A stretch of DNA of 64,000 nucleotides from Apodemus sylvaticus (taxonomy: Eukaryota; Chordata; Mammalia; Rodentia; Muridae). Under the pieces are notes generated by a model. That model was not told the origin of the DNA. It made no database searches and was given only the letters and a program-made list of their open reading frames with translations. Below are positions 35,259 to 48,363 of the stretch, in pieces; position 1 is the stretch's first letter; each line of letters opens with the position of its first letter. The position numbers and the translations under genes are program-made. The stretch is from assembly GCF_947179515.1 (NCBI RefSeq), contig NC_067476.1, positions 53,911,383-53,975,382 of the forward strand, in the 5' to 3' direction.

Positions 35259-36887
35259 TAACCTTTCTAATTTTTAAGTTAAACTGTTATCAGGATCTCT
35301 TACAAAACTAGCTTAAATGAAGTAGATGAGTTTGTGTCCAGAATCCCAGACTGTCTGGGCAGCTGCCTCAGCTCTTGCGCAGTTTCATTTTGCTGATGTC
35401 ACAGCATGGAGAGGGTGAGGGTTCCAAGAGCTACTGAGCTGATGTACCAGGTGCTGGTGATGCTGCTGGCATCAAACTAGTAATGAGTGTCATGGCACGG
35501 ACAAGAAGAGCCAGCACACAAATACACACGTCTTGTCATAGAATGGACAGACACTGGCAACTTGGAAGAGCAACCAGCTGGGGAGCCTGAGAGGAGCTGC
35601 TTGGGCGTGCTGGAGGGAGCCGGGTCTTTGCACAGGTGAGCCTAAGTGGACATCCCAGAGAGGGCAAAACCAGAGTCATGTCTAAATAGTATCATGACTA
35701 AGGACAGAAATGTTTCCTGACGCAAGTCCTCACTCTACTACCTGAAGAAACGAGGCAGCACTGCTCCATATCGAGGCCCAAATGATTGTGTGGCTAAGAG
35801 TGAAGCCCCTCTTGGCATCTTAACATGTGAAATTTCTAATTTGACAATAAAGCAAACAAGTAGGCAAACATATATCAAAAAGATCTCTTTCCTCCAACAC
35901 TCAAATGCTGTGGCAGACTTGTAAAACTTGGTCCTCATTCTAGAATCTGTGGGCTATCAACCTGGAGTGAGGTCTGGCACCTTTTCTCTTTAGTGCTTCT
36001 TGTAGTGTTGGGCAAGCCTTGGTGTCTGCCACTGTATGTAAGAGCTCCAGGTAGTACTGGGTGCTTGCCAGTGGTACAGGCCTTGCCAAGGCATTGCTGC
36101 AAGGTGTGTTGCATGGCCTTGTCACCACCAGCTGACGGTCAGAGGCCATGTGGAACTCAAGGTTCTAAAATGGTCTGAGTGACTGGGGCTGCAGACTTCG
36201 TGTCTACATCGTTCTTGACACATTTTATTTAAGTTCAAGTAATTAATGTCTAACTTCTCTGTATTCACCGTATCTGGTGAGTTTTCAATACATTTGCCTT
36301 TCAGATATTTGGCCAGCATCTCACTCTACCCTCCCAGGCCTGTAGCTGAGGGCTGTCCTCTTTTATGTTTAATGCTGTTGGGGTTCTCTAATCCCTTGCA
36401 TATGTTAGACAGCGGCTCTTAGTACGTCAGTGCCAGCCCTTTCAGCTAACTTTAAATGTTGTTGTTTTTTGTTTTCTCCCAAGTGCTTGAACTATAACTT
36501 CTGTGCTCCGTCTTCAGTCTCCCTGATTCCTTTGTCACTTCTGTTCTGGTCAGCCCATCACCCAGGTACCCTCTCAGGTATCAGTTTCTAGATGCCAAGA
36601 TTGCCTTCAGGGCTTTTTACAGTGGTATTTCTTTTCTGACATTTGCCATGTTTTCAAGAATTTCTGTTGGAGTGTTTTAGTACAGCTACTCTTCTTGTCT
36701 GACACCCAGAGCATCTCATGTTTTGAGTTTAGGCTTCCCTGGATCCTGGTGGGATAAGTGTCTACTGAGTGTTGTAAGTACAGTAGCCACGTCAATCTTC
36801 CATTCAACAGGCTCCTCTTTAAACTTACAATGCTAAACCTGACTCACTTTTAAAAATAAATTTTACATGTTCACCTAAAACTCAGTG

Positions 36888-36890
36888 TTC

Positions 36891-36934
<44 letters not shown>

Positions 36935-37084
36935 CACATGCATGCAGGTAGAGGTCAAAAGAAGGTACTAGATCCTGTGGCTCTCCAGTTACAGGCTACA
37001 GGCACATGTGGGTGCTGGGATCTGAATTCCTGTCTTCTGAAAGGGCAAGAAGTCACTTAACTGCTGAGCCATCTCTCCAGTCCC
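36888..37084 (-). mobile_element. B3 SINE with (TG)n tail
   Basis: Reverse B3 ending 'ctgctgagccatctctccag'. Its tail side is a TG array (36896-36932). Confidence 0.85.
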
Positions 37085-37141
37085 AGCTTTTCTAGATTTC
37101 AAAGTTTTCTCTTGGTTAATGAAGATATCTTGTCATGACTG

Positions 37142-37143
<2 letters not shown>

Positions 37144-37180
<37 letters not shown>
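37144..37180. repeat. (TG)n microsatellite
   Basis: About 18 TG units. A shorter TG array lies at 37567-37586. Confidence 0.95.
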
Positions 37181-37182
<2 letters not shown>

Positions 37183-38049
37183 GTGTTATACTTATTGATA
37201 AAGTGAAGTAAAAGCCAGCTGGAGAACTCTTTTAAAGTGTATTTAGTGTCTGAAATGTGGCCATTAGTACTAATGTGGCTGTGCCTTGCTCTTCAGGGGT
37301 GTAACACAGGTCACACGTGGCTTTGGAAGAGCAGCTTGGAACAAGCCATCATTGCACAGCTGAAGAGAATGAGTCGTTAGTGTGTTAAGGCTACTGAGCT
37401 TGAATTGCAGGGCCTCGATGGACTGCAGACTGACCAGCCTGTGCTGTGCCCACACACCTACTCCTTCCTGCCCACCACACTGTATATGCTGAGGACTTTG
37501 TCAGCACCAACGATGAACCGTATACTTTCAATCTTTTGTTCAATAATGTGTAATGTGTCAGTATGCATGTGTGTGTGTGTGTGTGTTTAAAAAAATGTTG
37601 CTACATTTCACCTGCACCAGTCTGGCAATTATCTGTGTTTGACCTTATTGGACTTTTAAAAAGCAGTTATAAAACCTAGACATTATAATCTTGTTTCTTC
37701 ATATCCTGTCCCATATATAACCTTAAAATGAAAATCCAAACATAAACACACATCAAAACATATACATGGCACTAACAGTCTTATATTAATTTATCCTTTG
37801 AAACTTTGGTCATCATCTCCTATTTTATATAGCCAGCTACTAAATGTATTTGTGATTCAGTCAAAACTACATCAAGCAATAACTGAACTCAGACTTAAAA
37901 CTTAAAGGAAATATTTACTAAACAAATATCCTTTATCCCATTTAACAATATAAAACTCTGGGAATAATTTCAGAGACTACATTTCCAACAGGATTCAAGA
38001 GGAAATCCTTTGACCACAGGGCAAAGACAATAGAATTAAAATACAGCAT

Positions 38050-38255
38050 CAGAGACTGGAAAGATGGCTCAGTGGTTAAGGACACTGGCAGTTTTTCTAG
38101 AGAACTGATTCCCGTGGCCCACATGGTGACTTACAACCATCTGTAACTCCAGGCCTAGAGTATCTGACGCTCTTTTGATCTCCACAGCACCAGGTATGGA
38201 AGTGATGCACAGATATACATGGACGTAAAACACCATACACATTAAAAAAAAATTC
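38050..38255 (+). mobile_element. B2/B3-family SINE
   Basis: gagactggaaagatggctca head, 'gattcccgtggcccacatgg' box B region, A tail at 38243-38253. Confidence 0.85.
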
Positions 38256-38573
38256 TAGCATCATTCTCCATTCTTGAGTTCACAGTGCAATGCAGCAGCC
38301 CCAAGCATGCTCTGCAAACCATACACTGAAAAAATATCAGCATATGCACAGCATACCACATTTCAGTATGCCAATAAGACTATTTTGTATTTATTTATGC
38401 CATAAACAGTTGTTTTTCCAAAAGATACTGACCTATAAATTAGTGAGATATATCATTTGTTATATCTCTTGGTTTTGTTGACTAATTTTACATCATTATT
38501 AAACTATATTTCACCCTCCATTTTCTCATGATAAGAAATATATAACAAAGACAGAAAAAGTGAATTACAGAAT

Positions 38574-38682
38574 GGGGCTGGAGTTATAGGAGTTGTGAGC
38601 CCTGGATGTGAGTGCTAGGAGCTGAACTAGAGTTCTCTGCCAGAGCAGTTGCTGCTCCTATCTGCTGAGTAATCTGTTCCCC
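38574..38682 (-). mobile_element. B3-like SINE fragment
   Basis: Reverse fragment (gtgctaggagctgaactaga ... gctgctcctatctgctgagt). Confidence 0.6.
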
Positions 38683-39661
38683 CTCTTTAAAGTGAACACC
38701 TCACATTCTAATAGGTATCATGAGTCATTATTTTCATAAGAAAATGAAAAGAAATGGCTTATACCTTGGAATATTTATGAAAATACTACTTTTAACCAAA
38801 AGAGGCTGCATAAAAATGTTTAAAAGGGATTGTTCAGATTATCACTGACTTTAAGGAAAATGACCACTGCTAGGTACTAATAAAAATAGAAGTTTTTCTC
38901 TTCCAACTAAAAGTTCAATATTTATAAACTTAAAAGTAATTTCTATTATTAGGAGAAAGCCTTCTATCTCCTATTAGAGGGCAGCACTGACAATAAAATA
39001 ACAACAGCAATGGTGATGACAGTAAGTGCTGAAAATATTAAAGGAGCTTTATTATCTAACCTCAGCTGAAATGTCTGCTTTCAAATAAGTATCAGACTGC
39101 ATTAAGCAGTATTTGTTAGAATACTGGTTGGTGGTCACTATAATTAAAGGGTTGCAAGATTAGGAAGACTGGGAGCTACTGGTGTTGACCATCTTTTATC
39201 ACACTTGACATGTGCTTTCCAGTCCTTGCTGTTTCCCTCCAACCCAGCGACAAGAGCACGGCCATCTGCGGAGGCTTGCTTGTGGATTGGAGACCTGATT
39301 TAGAGCTGAGATGCTCCAGGAGGATCCCCTTGTGCACATTCTGTCCTTCTGCCCATGGCAGGGAGCATCCTGACGGGCCTGGCCTGGGACGCCTGCCTAG
39401 AATCTGATGGTCAGAGAATTGGTGGAAAGAGGAGAAGACTTGGCCTGTTCACATGAAATACATACTGTGCTCTGCTACTTAGAGAAAACGCAGATTAGTA
39501 TCACACACAAAAATGTTTGCATATAATGCACAACAAAAATATTCAGTTTGCTAATAGGGTAAGAGAAATGAGTGTAATACTGTGTAAATTCTAGTCATTA
39601 TCACTTCGAAATAATTTATTCTCAGTATACTTCAGAAAATAAAAGGGCAGAATCTTATGCA

Positions 39662-39850
39662 TCTCAGCTGGCCTTGTACTCACAAATGAGCTAAACATAA
39701 TCTTGACCTTCTCAGCCTTCTGCTGTCACCTCTGCAGTGCTGGAATTGCATGTGTATGACACCATGCCTAGTTCTGTGAGGTACTAGGGACTGAACCTGG
39801 GCTTCGAGCATGTTAAGCAAGTACTCTACTGACTGAATCCCATCCCTACC
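39662..39850 (-). mobile_element. B4 SINE (B1-ID composite)
   Basis: Reverse B1-like half (gctggccttgtactcacaaa ... gcagtgctggaattgcatgt), then a reverse ID-like half (gtactagggactgaacctgg). Confidence 0.75.
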
Positions 39851-40227
39851 TGTTAGCATATGTTGAGTAGAAGCTGTATGCTAAAGACATCAAAGATGCT
39901 TCAGTTCTAAAAATTAAACAGCCCAACTTTAATGATAACCATATTTACTGTTTAGAGCAAATACTACATATTTAAATCTTAAATAGTATTTTTAAGGCCA
40001 GGCTAATAGTAGTCTGGGTAGTACTGAGAATAGTAGTTCTATACCAATAAATTTCACATGATGCGAATAATTATTTCATTTCACAAAATATAACAAATAA
40101 CAGTGTGCATGTGGATACATACACATTGGTGGGACAGAGAAATTCACATTTATTCAGGGATATTAGGATTCTAATTTGGGGAAACAAATTTAAATTGTCT
40201 TTAAAATGTGCTTTTATATGTCAAGAA

Positions 40228-40392
40228 TTTTTTTTTTCTCCTTTTTTAGTTTTATGAGCTTGGGTTTCTCTGTGTAGCCCTGGCTGTCCTGGAACTCATT
40301 CTGTAGACAAGGTAGGCCTCAAATTCATAGATCCACCTGCCTCTGCCTCCCGAGTACTGGGATTAAAGCCAAGAGCCAGTATACCCAGCTCA
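40228..40392 (-). mobile_element. B1 SINE (first of a three-SINE stack)
   Basis: Reverse B1 flanked by tcaagaattt (about 40221-40230 and 40391-40400). Confidence 0.88.
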
Positions 40393-40407
40393 AGAATTTC
40401 TCTATTG

Positions 40408-40569
40408 CTGTTTTTTTTAATAATTTATTTTTTATTTTATGTGCACTGATATTTTGCTTGCATGTGTGTGAGGCTGTTGTGTCCCCTGGAACTAGAGTTA
40501 CAGACCATGTGGGTGCTGGGAGTTGAACCCAGGACCTCTGGAAGAACACTGAGCCATTTCTACAGCCCC
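40408..40569 (-). mobile_element. B3/B2-family SINE (second of stack)
   Basis: Reverse body with 'gggtgctgggagttgaaccc' and end 'gagccatttctacagcccc'. Confidence 0.85.
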
Positions 40570-40575
40570 AAGAAT

Positions 40576-40817
40576 TTTTTTTTTTTTATTTTTAAATGCA
40601 GGTTTATTTATTTTATGTGTATGAGTGTTTTGTCCACATATATCTACATGTACTACATATGTGCCTGGTGCACACAGAATTCAGAAGGCAGCACTGGGTT
40701 CCCCTGGAGCTGGAATTCAGATGGCTGTGAGCCACCATGTGGGTACTGGGAATTGAATCTAGGGCCTCTCCAAGAACAAGTGCTGTTAGCCAACCTCTGA
40801 GCCATCTCTTTAGTCCA
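40576..40817 (-). mobile_element. B3 SINE (third of stack)
   Basis: Reverse B3 with T tail (40576-40588), 'tgtgagccaccatgtgggta' and the head 'gagccatctctttagtcc'. Confidence 0.88.
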
Positions 40818-41321
40818 CCATATTGAGTGTTTCTTAATGAGCAACAGTTTCTAAATGTAAACCTAAAACACCATCATCATTTTTCACAGAAAAGATTTAT
40901 TACATTCAGTATCTTTATGGGTCACAAATATTAATGACCAAGTACTTTTTTTGGAATTTGGTAATCATATTTGAATGAAAAATTGCAGACATTTTTTTTT
41001 ATTCTGCTTTGATTTGATTTAAAAAACAAAACTTAGTAAGGACAATTCCGCTTAACAAGTCAGCTTTAAAATTCTGTTTCCAAGGCAACATATGTCCTTG
41101 CACACTGCTTAAAAAAAAAATCTATAGATGTAGTTAAAGCAACACCAAGGCCAAATGTTGCTTTCATCTCCTTCTCTGCGATTCTGAAACAAGCTGGCCT
41201 CTTCCTTTTTGGGGACTTAAACATATCCTTACTGCTCTGCCCAGCCAGTGAGCAGGCAAAGGGCAGATGACAAGCAGTCTTCAGCAGGGCTGTTGGCAGG
41301 ATGCGGAGAGGAGGCTCTTAC

Positions 41322-41406
41322 CTGCACATTTCACTCCCTGAGCGATGAGGCCCCACATGAAGTTGGCACAGTATTCACACCAGTGTGGCCCTCGGAACGT
41401 GTGCAC
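41322..41406 (-). CDS. Chn1: Chn1 coding exon (C1 first half, residues 85-113)
   Basis: 85 nt, starting on a codon boundary after acceptor TTCTTCAG (above 41406) and ending after one base of the Asp codon at donor GTAAGA. It encodes VHTFRGPHWCEYCANFMWGL then IAQGVKCA. Cys94, Cys97 and Cys111 belong to the C1 zinc ligands, and His81 comes from the previous exon, so the C1 domain is split over three exons. C1 binds diacylglycerol and phorbol ester and recruits the protein to membrane. Ala98 and Gly103 equal alpha2 Ala223 and Gly228, both Duane syndrome positions, wild type here. Confidence 0.97.
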
Positions 41407-42102
41407 CTGAAGAAGAATGGGCAAAGTGGAGAGAGGGGAGAGACATCTGTGAGGAGGCTGTCCTGTATCAATCGAAGCAGCATTACACAAGCCACTCTGA
41501 ACTCAAGATGCAGCTACATTTAGAAAGACTGACTGAGTGGAACTGATAAGTGACAGTGTTTTCAGAACTTTGTTTCTTCTTTTAGAAGCAATGACACATC
41601 AAATCGATAGACTACAATTTCCTCCTGGAACAATGTCTACCCTGGAATTTTCCAATGAGTCTCCCAGGCACACGCAGCCTCCTCTGCATGCTAGGCAAAC
41701 ACTGGGAAGTCTGAGTGTCGTGGCTTGATGGGTAAGAAGCAGGGTTGACAATGTCTTGACTCTAAGAATTTCATCAGATGATCCAGCTTCTATGACAACA
41801 GTAGGTCACAAATCTTAAAGTGACATTGGTTGCAACTGAATCATTAAAAAAGAGCCAATTTCTTCAAAACATTTGATATTTACTATCTTAACAAACAATT
41901 GCACTTCGTACATACAAAAGCTACAGTTAATGAGAAACTGAAAGTTGGCATTTCAGGCCTGTGATGTCACATTGTCTCTCACAGACATTTATGCATAGGG
42001 AAAGTAAAAGATTCCAGTCTAATGCTGGTGAAAAATATTACCAGAACAGAGAAGCTATGAATATGAAACCTACACATTAAATAACAGAATTAGAAAAAAT
42101 CT

Positions 42103-42210
42103 TGCCTGATGTAGTGGCATGTGCTTTTAATCTCAGCACTAAGGAGGCAGAAGCAGGCAGCTCCTATGATTTTCTGGTCAGCCAGGGCTACATAGTGAAC
42201 CAATGTTGTA
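42103..42210 (+). mobile_element. B1 SINE with AT/CA-rich tail
   Basis: Plus-strand B1 (gatgtagtggcatgtgcttt ... cagccagggctacatagtga). A (CA)n and (TA)-rich stretch follows to about 42330. Confidence 0.8.
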
Positions 42211-42766
42211 AAAAAAATTATATATATGCATGTACACACACACACACACATACACACTCATATATATTTAAAAGTATATATCTGAAAGTCATTTATATAA
42301 ATATATATTTAAATATATATAAAATACATATTTAAAGGTTTTGGGCAAATTATGGTTGAAAATGCACTAGAGAGAGGATACAGTAAGTCAGTTAATTTAC
42401 TGCCAATTAGACCTAATTAAGGTAATTTTCTCCAGTAGGAAACAGAAAATGTGGCAAAAAAAAAAATCACCAAAAGTTATGATTTCAATGTGTGAATCTA
42501 CTGAAACAATTTTGTAAAGAGTAAAATGTAGCTAAAAATGTTATTTTTCATAACTGTGATATAAATCTATTGAATAAGTCTCAGAAATAAACTAATGACT
42601 CTAGGATATGAATATGTATTTGTATATATTTTACACAGATATATTATTTCTTCAAGCCCAAAATGTTACAAGTGTAACATATTTTATTCAGAAAAACTAT
42701 ACTGAGTGAATCGTGAAAAAGCCATTGTTAATAAGACTCAAGTTCAAAGATGTTGAAATCTCGAAT

Positions 42767-42909
42767 AAACTGGGCAGTGGTGGCCCATGCCTTTAATCCC
42801 AGCACTTGGGAATCAGAGGCAGGCGGATTTCTGAGTTCAAGGCCAGCCTGGTCTACAGAGTGAGTTCCAGGACAGCCAGGGCTACACAGAGAAACCCTTG
42901 AAAAAAAAA
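42767..42909 (+). mobile_element. B1 SINE
   Basis: Plus-strand near-consensus B1. The target-site duplication aaatctcgaata flanks it (about 42756-42767 and 42907-42918). Confidence 0.95.
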
Positions 42910-44228
42910 TCTCGAATACAATATCCCTAATATATTCAGTGAAATACAGTATATCAGAATCCAAAGTGCTAGACAGGACTGGTAAAAACATCCATACATG
43001 GCTGCAGTGAACCCACAGCTCATTCCAGATAGACGTGTGTTTGTGATTACAACAAGCAAGCTTAAAGACCAGGTCTCAGGTTAATTTTGAAAAGGAAGAC
43101 ATAATTCCTCTTATATCTTTTAAGAAAAGGGTCAGGAATGCAACACACACTTGCCTCTGAACTGTTAATAATGTTCTGAGCCCATAAATTAAAAGTATTT
43201 CATGCACTTGCTAGAACATGGCCCAAGACCAACAGATTCCCTCCAATACCCCTTGTCTGTGTTCCTCAGAGTAATAAAACTGGATGAACCTCCCCTTCAC
43301 TCTGATGGGAATGTGGAAGAGACCACAGGTATGGGCTCTTGCAAAGATATATATGATGATATCACTATAGCATCCTAAAGGTACTTTGGAGAAAGTCTTT
43401 GGGATACAAATTGGCCTACAGGTTGCCAGGTGTCATGATAAGTATGCATTACTTATGAAATATGTAGGTGAATAAAAATAGAATGAGAATATGGAATAAG
43501 CCCCTGGAAGGCCTTTGTAGCTATCATTTACCTCATGGTGAAGCATCTGAAGTTATACCACACAATAAATAGTGCTCGGTTTATTACTTAAATATAAGAG
43601 CACTGACTACCAATATTAATACAGCCCCTTCCTGCCTCAGGAGAGCAGTGGTGAATGTGACATGTGCAAATGTGACATGGGCCGAAAAATGACATGGGCC
43701 ATGTTCTCTAAGCAAAGGTTGCATGTGCATGTCAGAAAGCAGCTATTAAGGAATCATTACTCATACACTTCAGGCTGGTACAGATTTTTATAAAGGCATT
43801 CTGAATCAATTATGGGTATTTTCTTCTAAAAAAATGTTTAGAAGTAGCTTGCATAGTCCCCAGCAAACTGTTTTAGAAGCATCAGCCCTAGCTGAAGTTA
43901 TTCTGCTTACATAGTGCAGTTAACCAGATCCCTGTGGACATTTTACATCTAAAATTCACCTGCCTTATATTTCCTCATTCTGTGATCACAGTCATTCCAT
44001 GACAATGGACTGTGCCTCTTCTAGCTTTTTGTTCTTCCAGAGGTCATCAAAACAAATAGTGAGTTCATTCATTAATGGAATATTGTATTTTTCAATGAAC
44101 ATTTACTGATGACAGACACAAGATAGAAAGGATGTAAAAAGCCGTGGTAGATACAATTTGGAAGACAGTGTGAGAAGATGCCCATGATAAGTGTCTAGAG
44201 TAAGTGTCTAGAGTATGAGGTGAGTGTG

Positions 44229-44232
44229 TGTA

Positions 44233-44294
<62 letters not shown>
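44229..44294. repeat. (GA)n microsatellite
   Basis: About 32 GA units. Confidence 0.95.
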
Positions 44295-44298
<4 letters not shown>

Positions 44299-44777
44299 CT
44301 GTTAATTAGACTATGCAGTCAAGGAGACAAGTCTAGAGGAACCTGAACTGGTCAGGATATTTTGGTAGCCATCAGGCTGGGTGAAGTGGGCATGAATTTG
44401 AGCAGCACAAATGAGAGGGAGGAACTGGAAGTGATGGAGGTGAGAAGGAGCCAGACTAATGACTAAAGTTTAAGACCTGGCATGTGGGATGCAAAAGAAC
44501 AGAGAGCTAGTCAGTTTGGAAGGGAAAGGGTGGCAGGGAGAGAGGGGTCAATGATGGAACATGGTCCTTAGGGGAACTAGAGAGAGAACTGGGAGACAGT
44601 TACCTTTGAACGAGTTAGCTGGATAGGAGGACCCTTCCTCCTCTCACACCTTGGGTCTCCTAATAGCACAGGCTGATAATGATTGTTGTCAAGATTGACA
44701 CTGAACTCCAACCCTTCCACCTCCATTTCTCAAATTCTGGGATTATAGTCAAGTGCTACCTGGTTTAAGAACAGCCT

Positions 44778-44930
44778 TTAGTGAGGCGTGGAAGCGCACG
44801 CCTTCTGTCCTAGCACCAGGAGGCAGATTTCTGAGTTTGAGGCCAGACTGGTCTGTAAAGTAAGTTCCAGGACTGTAGGAGCCACACAGAGAAACCCTGT
44901 CTCAAAAATCAAACTAACAAGCAAACAAAC
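44778..44930 (+). mobile_element. B1 SINE
   Basis: Plus-strand B1 (gaggcgtggaagcgcacgcc ... cacacagagaaaccctgtct) with an (AAAC)n tail. Confidence 0.9.
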
Positions 44931-45008
44931 AAACAACTATGAATAGTCTTTATAGCTAACAACAAATAGCTGTATACTTTAAATAGCTAGTAACCTAATT
45001 CCCTAGTA

Positions 45009-45198
45009 GGGGGCTGGAGAGATGGTTCAGTGGTTAAGGGCACCGACTGCTCTTCCAAAGATCCTGAGTTTAAATCCTAGCAACTACATGGTGTCTCACA
45101 ATCATCTTAAATGAGATCTGATGTCCCCTTCTGGGGTGTCTGACGACAGCTACAGAGTACTTTCATACAATAATAAAATAAATAAATCTTTTTAAAAA
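45009..45198 (+). mobile_element. B2 SINE
   Basis: Plus-strand full-length B2, gggctggagagatggttcag head, AATAAA-rich tail. Confidence 0.95.
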
Positions 45199-45559
45199 GT
45201 AGCTAGTAGATAAGAGTTTTGAATGTTATCAACACAAGGAAACAAATATTTGAGTGAGGCTGATGTCATTATCTTGGTCTGGTTAATACACTCCTGTTGA
45301 AATGTTACATTGTGTCCCTAAAAAATATTCATTCAATCATGTATCAATGAAAAGAAACACTCCTTCCTCTGTATAGATCCTAGCACAATGCAAATAGGTA
45401 GCATTTGGTGCACAGAATTCTGACACTGACTTGTGCTAACAATTTTATAGAGATGGTTGTGAAGCTAATAAAAATGTAACGCACGTTCAACCATAATGAA
45501 CAGGTCAGAAGTGGCCCTGCTTAGGAGGATAAGAAGGAAATAGAGGGAAATTGAGGAAA

Positions 45560-46098
45560 GAAGGTCTACAGCGGGTCACAAGAGGCTTAGGCAAGATGCC
45601 CAAGAGCACAAGAACTAGGACCTTTATATTTTACACATGGTAACACGTAGAGAGCCTTATTGGGGTGCCGCGCTGCCTGACAGAAACTTGACAATGACCA
45701 AGGACAAGGGCTTCAAGCAGAAATCTGACATTAGGGCATAATAGGGAAGTAGGTTACGGCAGAAATTTTAATCTTAGGGTGGAACAAGAGATTGTTCAGG
45801 CAAGATTTTGGGCTTAGACAAGTAGGCTTAAGATTTTGGTCATTCTTACACACCCTTGGAAACAACTGTCACTGAAGTAATAGTGGGACTTTGCTTATTG
45901 CCTTGACAATTTTGTGTTTACTGTCTTGCTTGTTCCTCATCGTACTACTATTGATCTTAATTCCTGCATGTAACTAAATTAGTATAAGAGTGGACTGGAA
46001 ATTATTAAACCTGCCTTCAGTCTCAGAATTGACTGGGGTCATGCTGCCGTTTTGTCTACTTGTCTCTTTCTTTTCAATCCTCACTCCTGCACTGGAGA
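45560..46098 (+). mobile_element. Probable ERV LTR (plus)
   Basis: LTR-like 3' part with a poly(A)-type attaaa near 46003, followed by 'ggaattgactggggtcat'-style R/U5 wording and an end near 'cctcactcctgca'. The left edge is unclear and the subfamily is not identified. Confidence 0.5.
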
Positions 46099-46104
46099 AC
46101 CTGT

Positions 46105-46288
46105 TGACTGACTGAGTGGGCTTGGTCACTAACATGCTAGGCAAACATGAGCACTGAGCTACACACCCAGCCCATTTGTCTGTGTGCTTGTTTTTAAAGA
46201 CAGAGTCTTCCTGTAGAGCCCAGGCTAGCCTTGAACCTTAGATTCTCCTGTCTTAACCTTATTGGTGTGGGTCACCTCGCCTATCTGA
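46105..46288 (-). mobile_element. B4 SINE (ID plus B1 halves)
   Basis: Reverse ID-like head (gagcactgagctacacaccc), then reverse B1-like (agacagagtcttcctgtaga). Confidence 0.65.
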
Positions 46289-46624
46289 CATCAGAAACTT
46301 TTGCCTGGAATGCTACTGTACATATAGCAGAGAGCGTTAGAGATCTGCAAATGGTCAATACTTAAGGAATAAACACTATTTCAGCCCTGATAAATACACA
46401 ACGGAGAGATATGCACTGTACAACACTGTCATTTCATCTAAAGAATCTGAGACTTTTGCTTTCCTGTCCTTCTGTTCTCTGAGGCTGCCAGCTCTTTCTC
46501 TGTCCTCACCCCTGCTCACTCTTAGTTTCTGATTCTTAATTTTTGTCCTGGTTAGATGTTTTTGTTGTTGGTTGTTTGCCAATTCTATACAAACCTAGAC
46601 ATATCAGGGAAGAGGGCACCTTAA

Positions 46625-46915
46625 CTGGAAAAAAAAAAAAAGCCTTCATAAGACTGGCCAAGAGGACATTTTCTTGGTTAGTGACTGATGTTTAAGGCCC
46701 CACCTCAGTGTGAACAGTACTGTGTTATGTAAGAAAGGAGGTTAAGCACATTATGGTGAATAAGTCAGAAGTGTTCCTCCATGGCCTCTGCTTCAGTTCC
46801 AGCCTGACTGGCTTTGATGATGAACTATAAGCTGAAATAAATCCTTTCTTATCCAAATTTCTTTTTTGGTTATATCGTGTTTATCACAGCAATTGAAACC
46901 CCAAGTAAGACTGTT
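46625..46915 (+). mobile_element. Rodent interspersed repeat (same family as 29601-29972)
   Basis: Contains 'ctgaaataaatcctttctta' and 'atcacagcaattgaaacccc', the reverse complement of the wording seen at 29601. Class uncertain. Confidence 0.6.
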
Positions 46916-47002
46916 ATGGACTAGGAAATCTAACAGCAAGACTTTGTTAGCAGTGAATATAAACCAGGAAAAAAAAATGTTCTATTTCCTTGAAGGCCAT
47001 AA

Positions 47003-47197
47003 TTTTTTTTCTTTTTAAAGTTTTATGTGTATGAGTGTTTTATCTGACTTTATGTCTACACATTAGGTGTGTGCCTGGTATCTAAAGAAGCCAGAAGAGG
47101 GTGTCCTTGGATAGTGGTGACCCACCAAGAGGGTACTGGGAATCAAACCCAGTTCCCCAGGAAGTGCTCTTGATAGCTAAGCCATCTCTCCAGCCTG
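47003..47197 (-). mobile_element. B3 SINE
   Basis: Reverse B3 with T-rich tail and head 'gctaagccatctctccagcc'. Confidence 0.9.
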
Positions 47198-48363
47198 CCC
47201 TGAAGGCCTTCTGAGCATACAAAACTGTTGTTCTTTCTGAGTTTTGGACAGTTAAGTGGAATGATGTGGTCTTCTGATGAGTAAGAGACTCCAGCAGCAC
47301 CTTACCCTCCCTCTGCTTGCTGTCTGACCTGAAGCACACACACTGGCTAAGTAAGAGGGGGAGAGAGGGCTGATGCTAACAATTGTATCAGGTTACCAGA
47401 AACACCTTTGGAGATTCTTTTGGTAAGATAATTCAAAGCAGCCGTCTCCAGCAGCATGGCACAGTAGTTAGAAAAGCCACCTGGTAAAGGACTCAGAACT
47501 GGGCTGTCTCTAAAGCTGTTGGCCCATAAGACCAGTCGGAGTAAGAGAATACATGCCCAAAGGGCATGGCCAGCTAGCTTTAAATGGCATGGCCAGCTAG
47601 CTGTAAAGCCCTTTCCTCTTTTGCACCTGGAAAAAAAAAGAGCGTTATTATCATGGCATGTGCAATTACTTTTTACCTTTGAACAACTCCTTTCATGTTA
47701 GCTGCTCTGTTTAAGCAGTAAGATGCATCTAATTAGTGAACTCCAAAAGAGCCTTATCAGTGAAGACACTAACCAAAGCCAGGCTGAAAAGGGCACAGAG
47801 AGTGTGAGATGGGAGGTGTGTTAAGAGGCAAAGGCCAGTGTCACATGTCTCCCAGGCAAGGAGCTTGAAGACAGTGAGGTCATCCTCATGGGGTGTGGTG
47901 TAATGAACACACCTGCTTCTCACCATGGTCACAGGATTTACAACTCCACTTTAAATACAGTAACAGAAATAGCAAAAAAAGAAGGCTACCCCATCAGAAG
48001 ATAAAGAAGACAAGGAACACTGCAGCAGCAGCCTCATTATCCTCCTCAGGCAAACAGCCTGCAAACCAGAGGTTTGGTTACAAACCTCCTCTTGTAACCA
48101 GTGGAGTTACAAGAGCATTAGGACAGCGAGGGTTTCTGGGGAAGGTGGCAAGGACATTCCACTGCAGCTCCCTCACGTGGGTGGCTCTGATGACTCAGTC
48201 CTCCAGCATGGGATAGGCAACTAAAGCAGGGGACAGATGAAAGCATCAAATGGAAGGAACACACAAGTGTAGGCAGCCAGGCAGGAAACACCATTTCTTC
48301 CATATTCCTCAGCTTTATGGGTTAGTGAATACCTTGTTATTGCTGTTAAAAAACATCCCACTA

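Larger units (their letters stand above)
33453..41321 (-). other. Chn1: Chn1 intron (7869 bp)
   Basis: GTAAGA donor and TTTCACAG acceptor. It contains B1 copies, an MLT1-like LTR, a MIR, B2/B3 copies, TG microsatellites and a stack of three reverse SINEs (40228-40817), listed separately. The stretches 35280-36890 and 38690-39660 show no clear repeats or coding. Confidence 0.9.
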
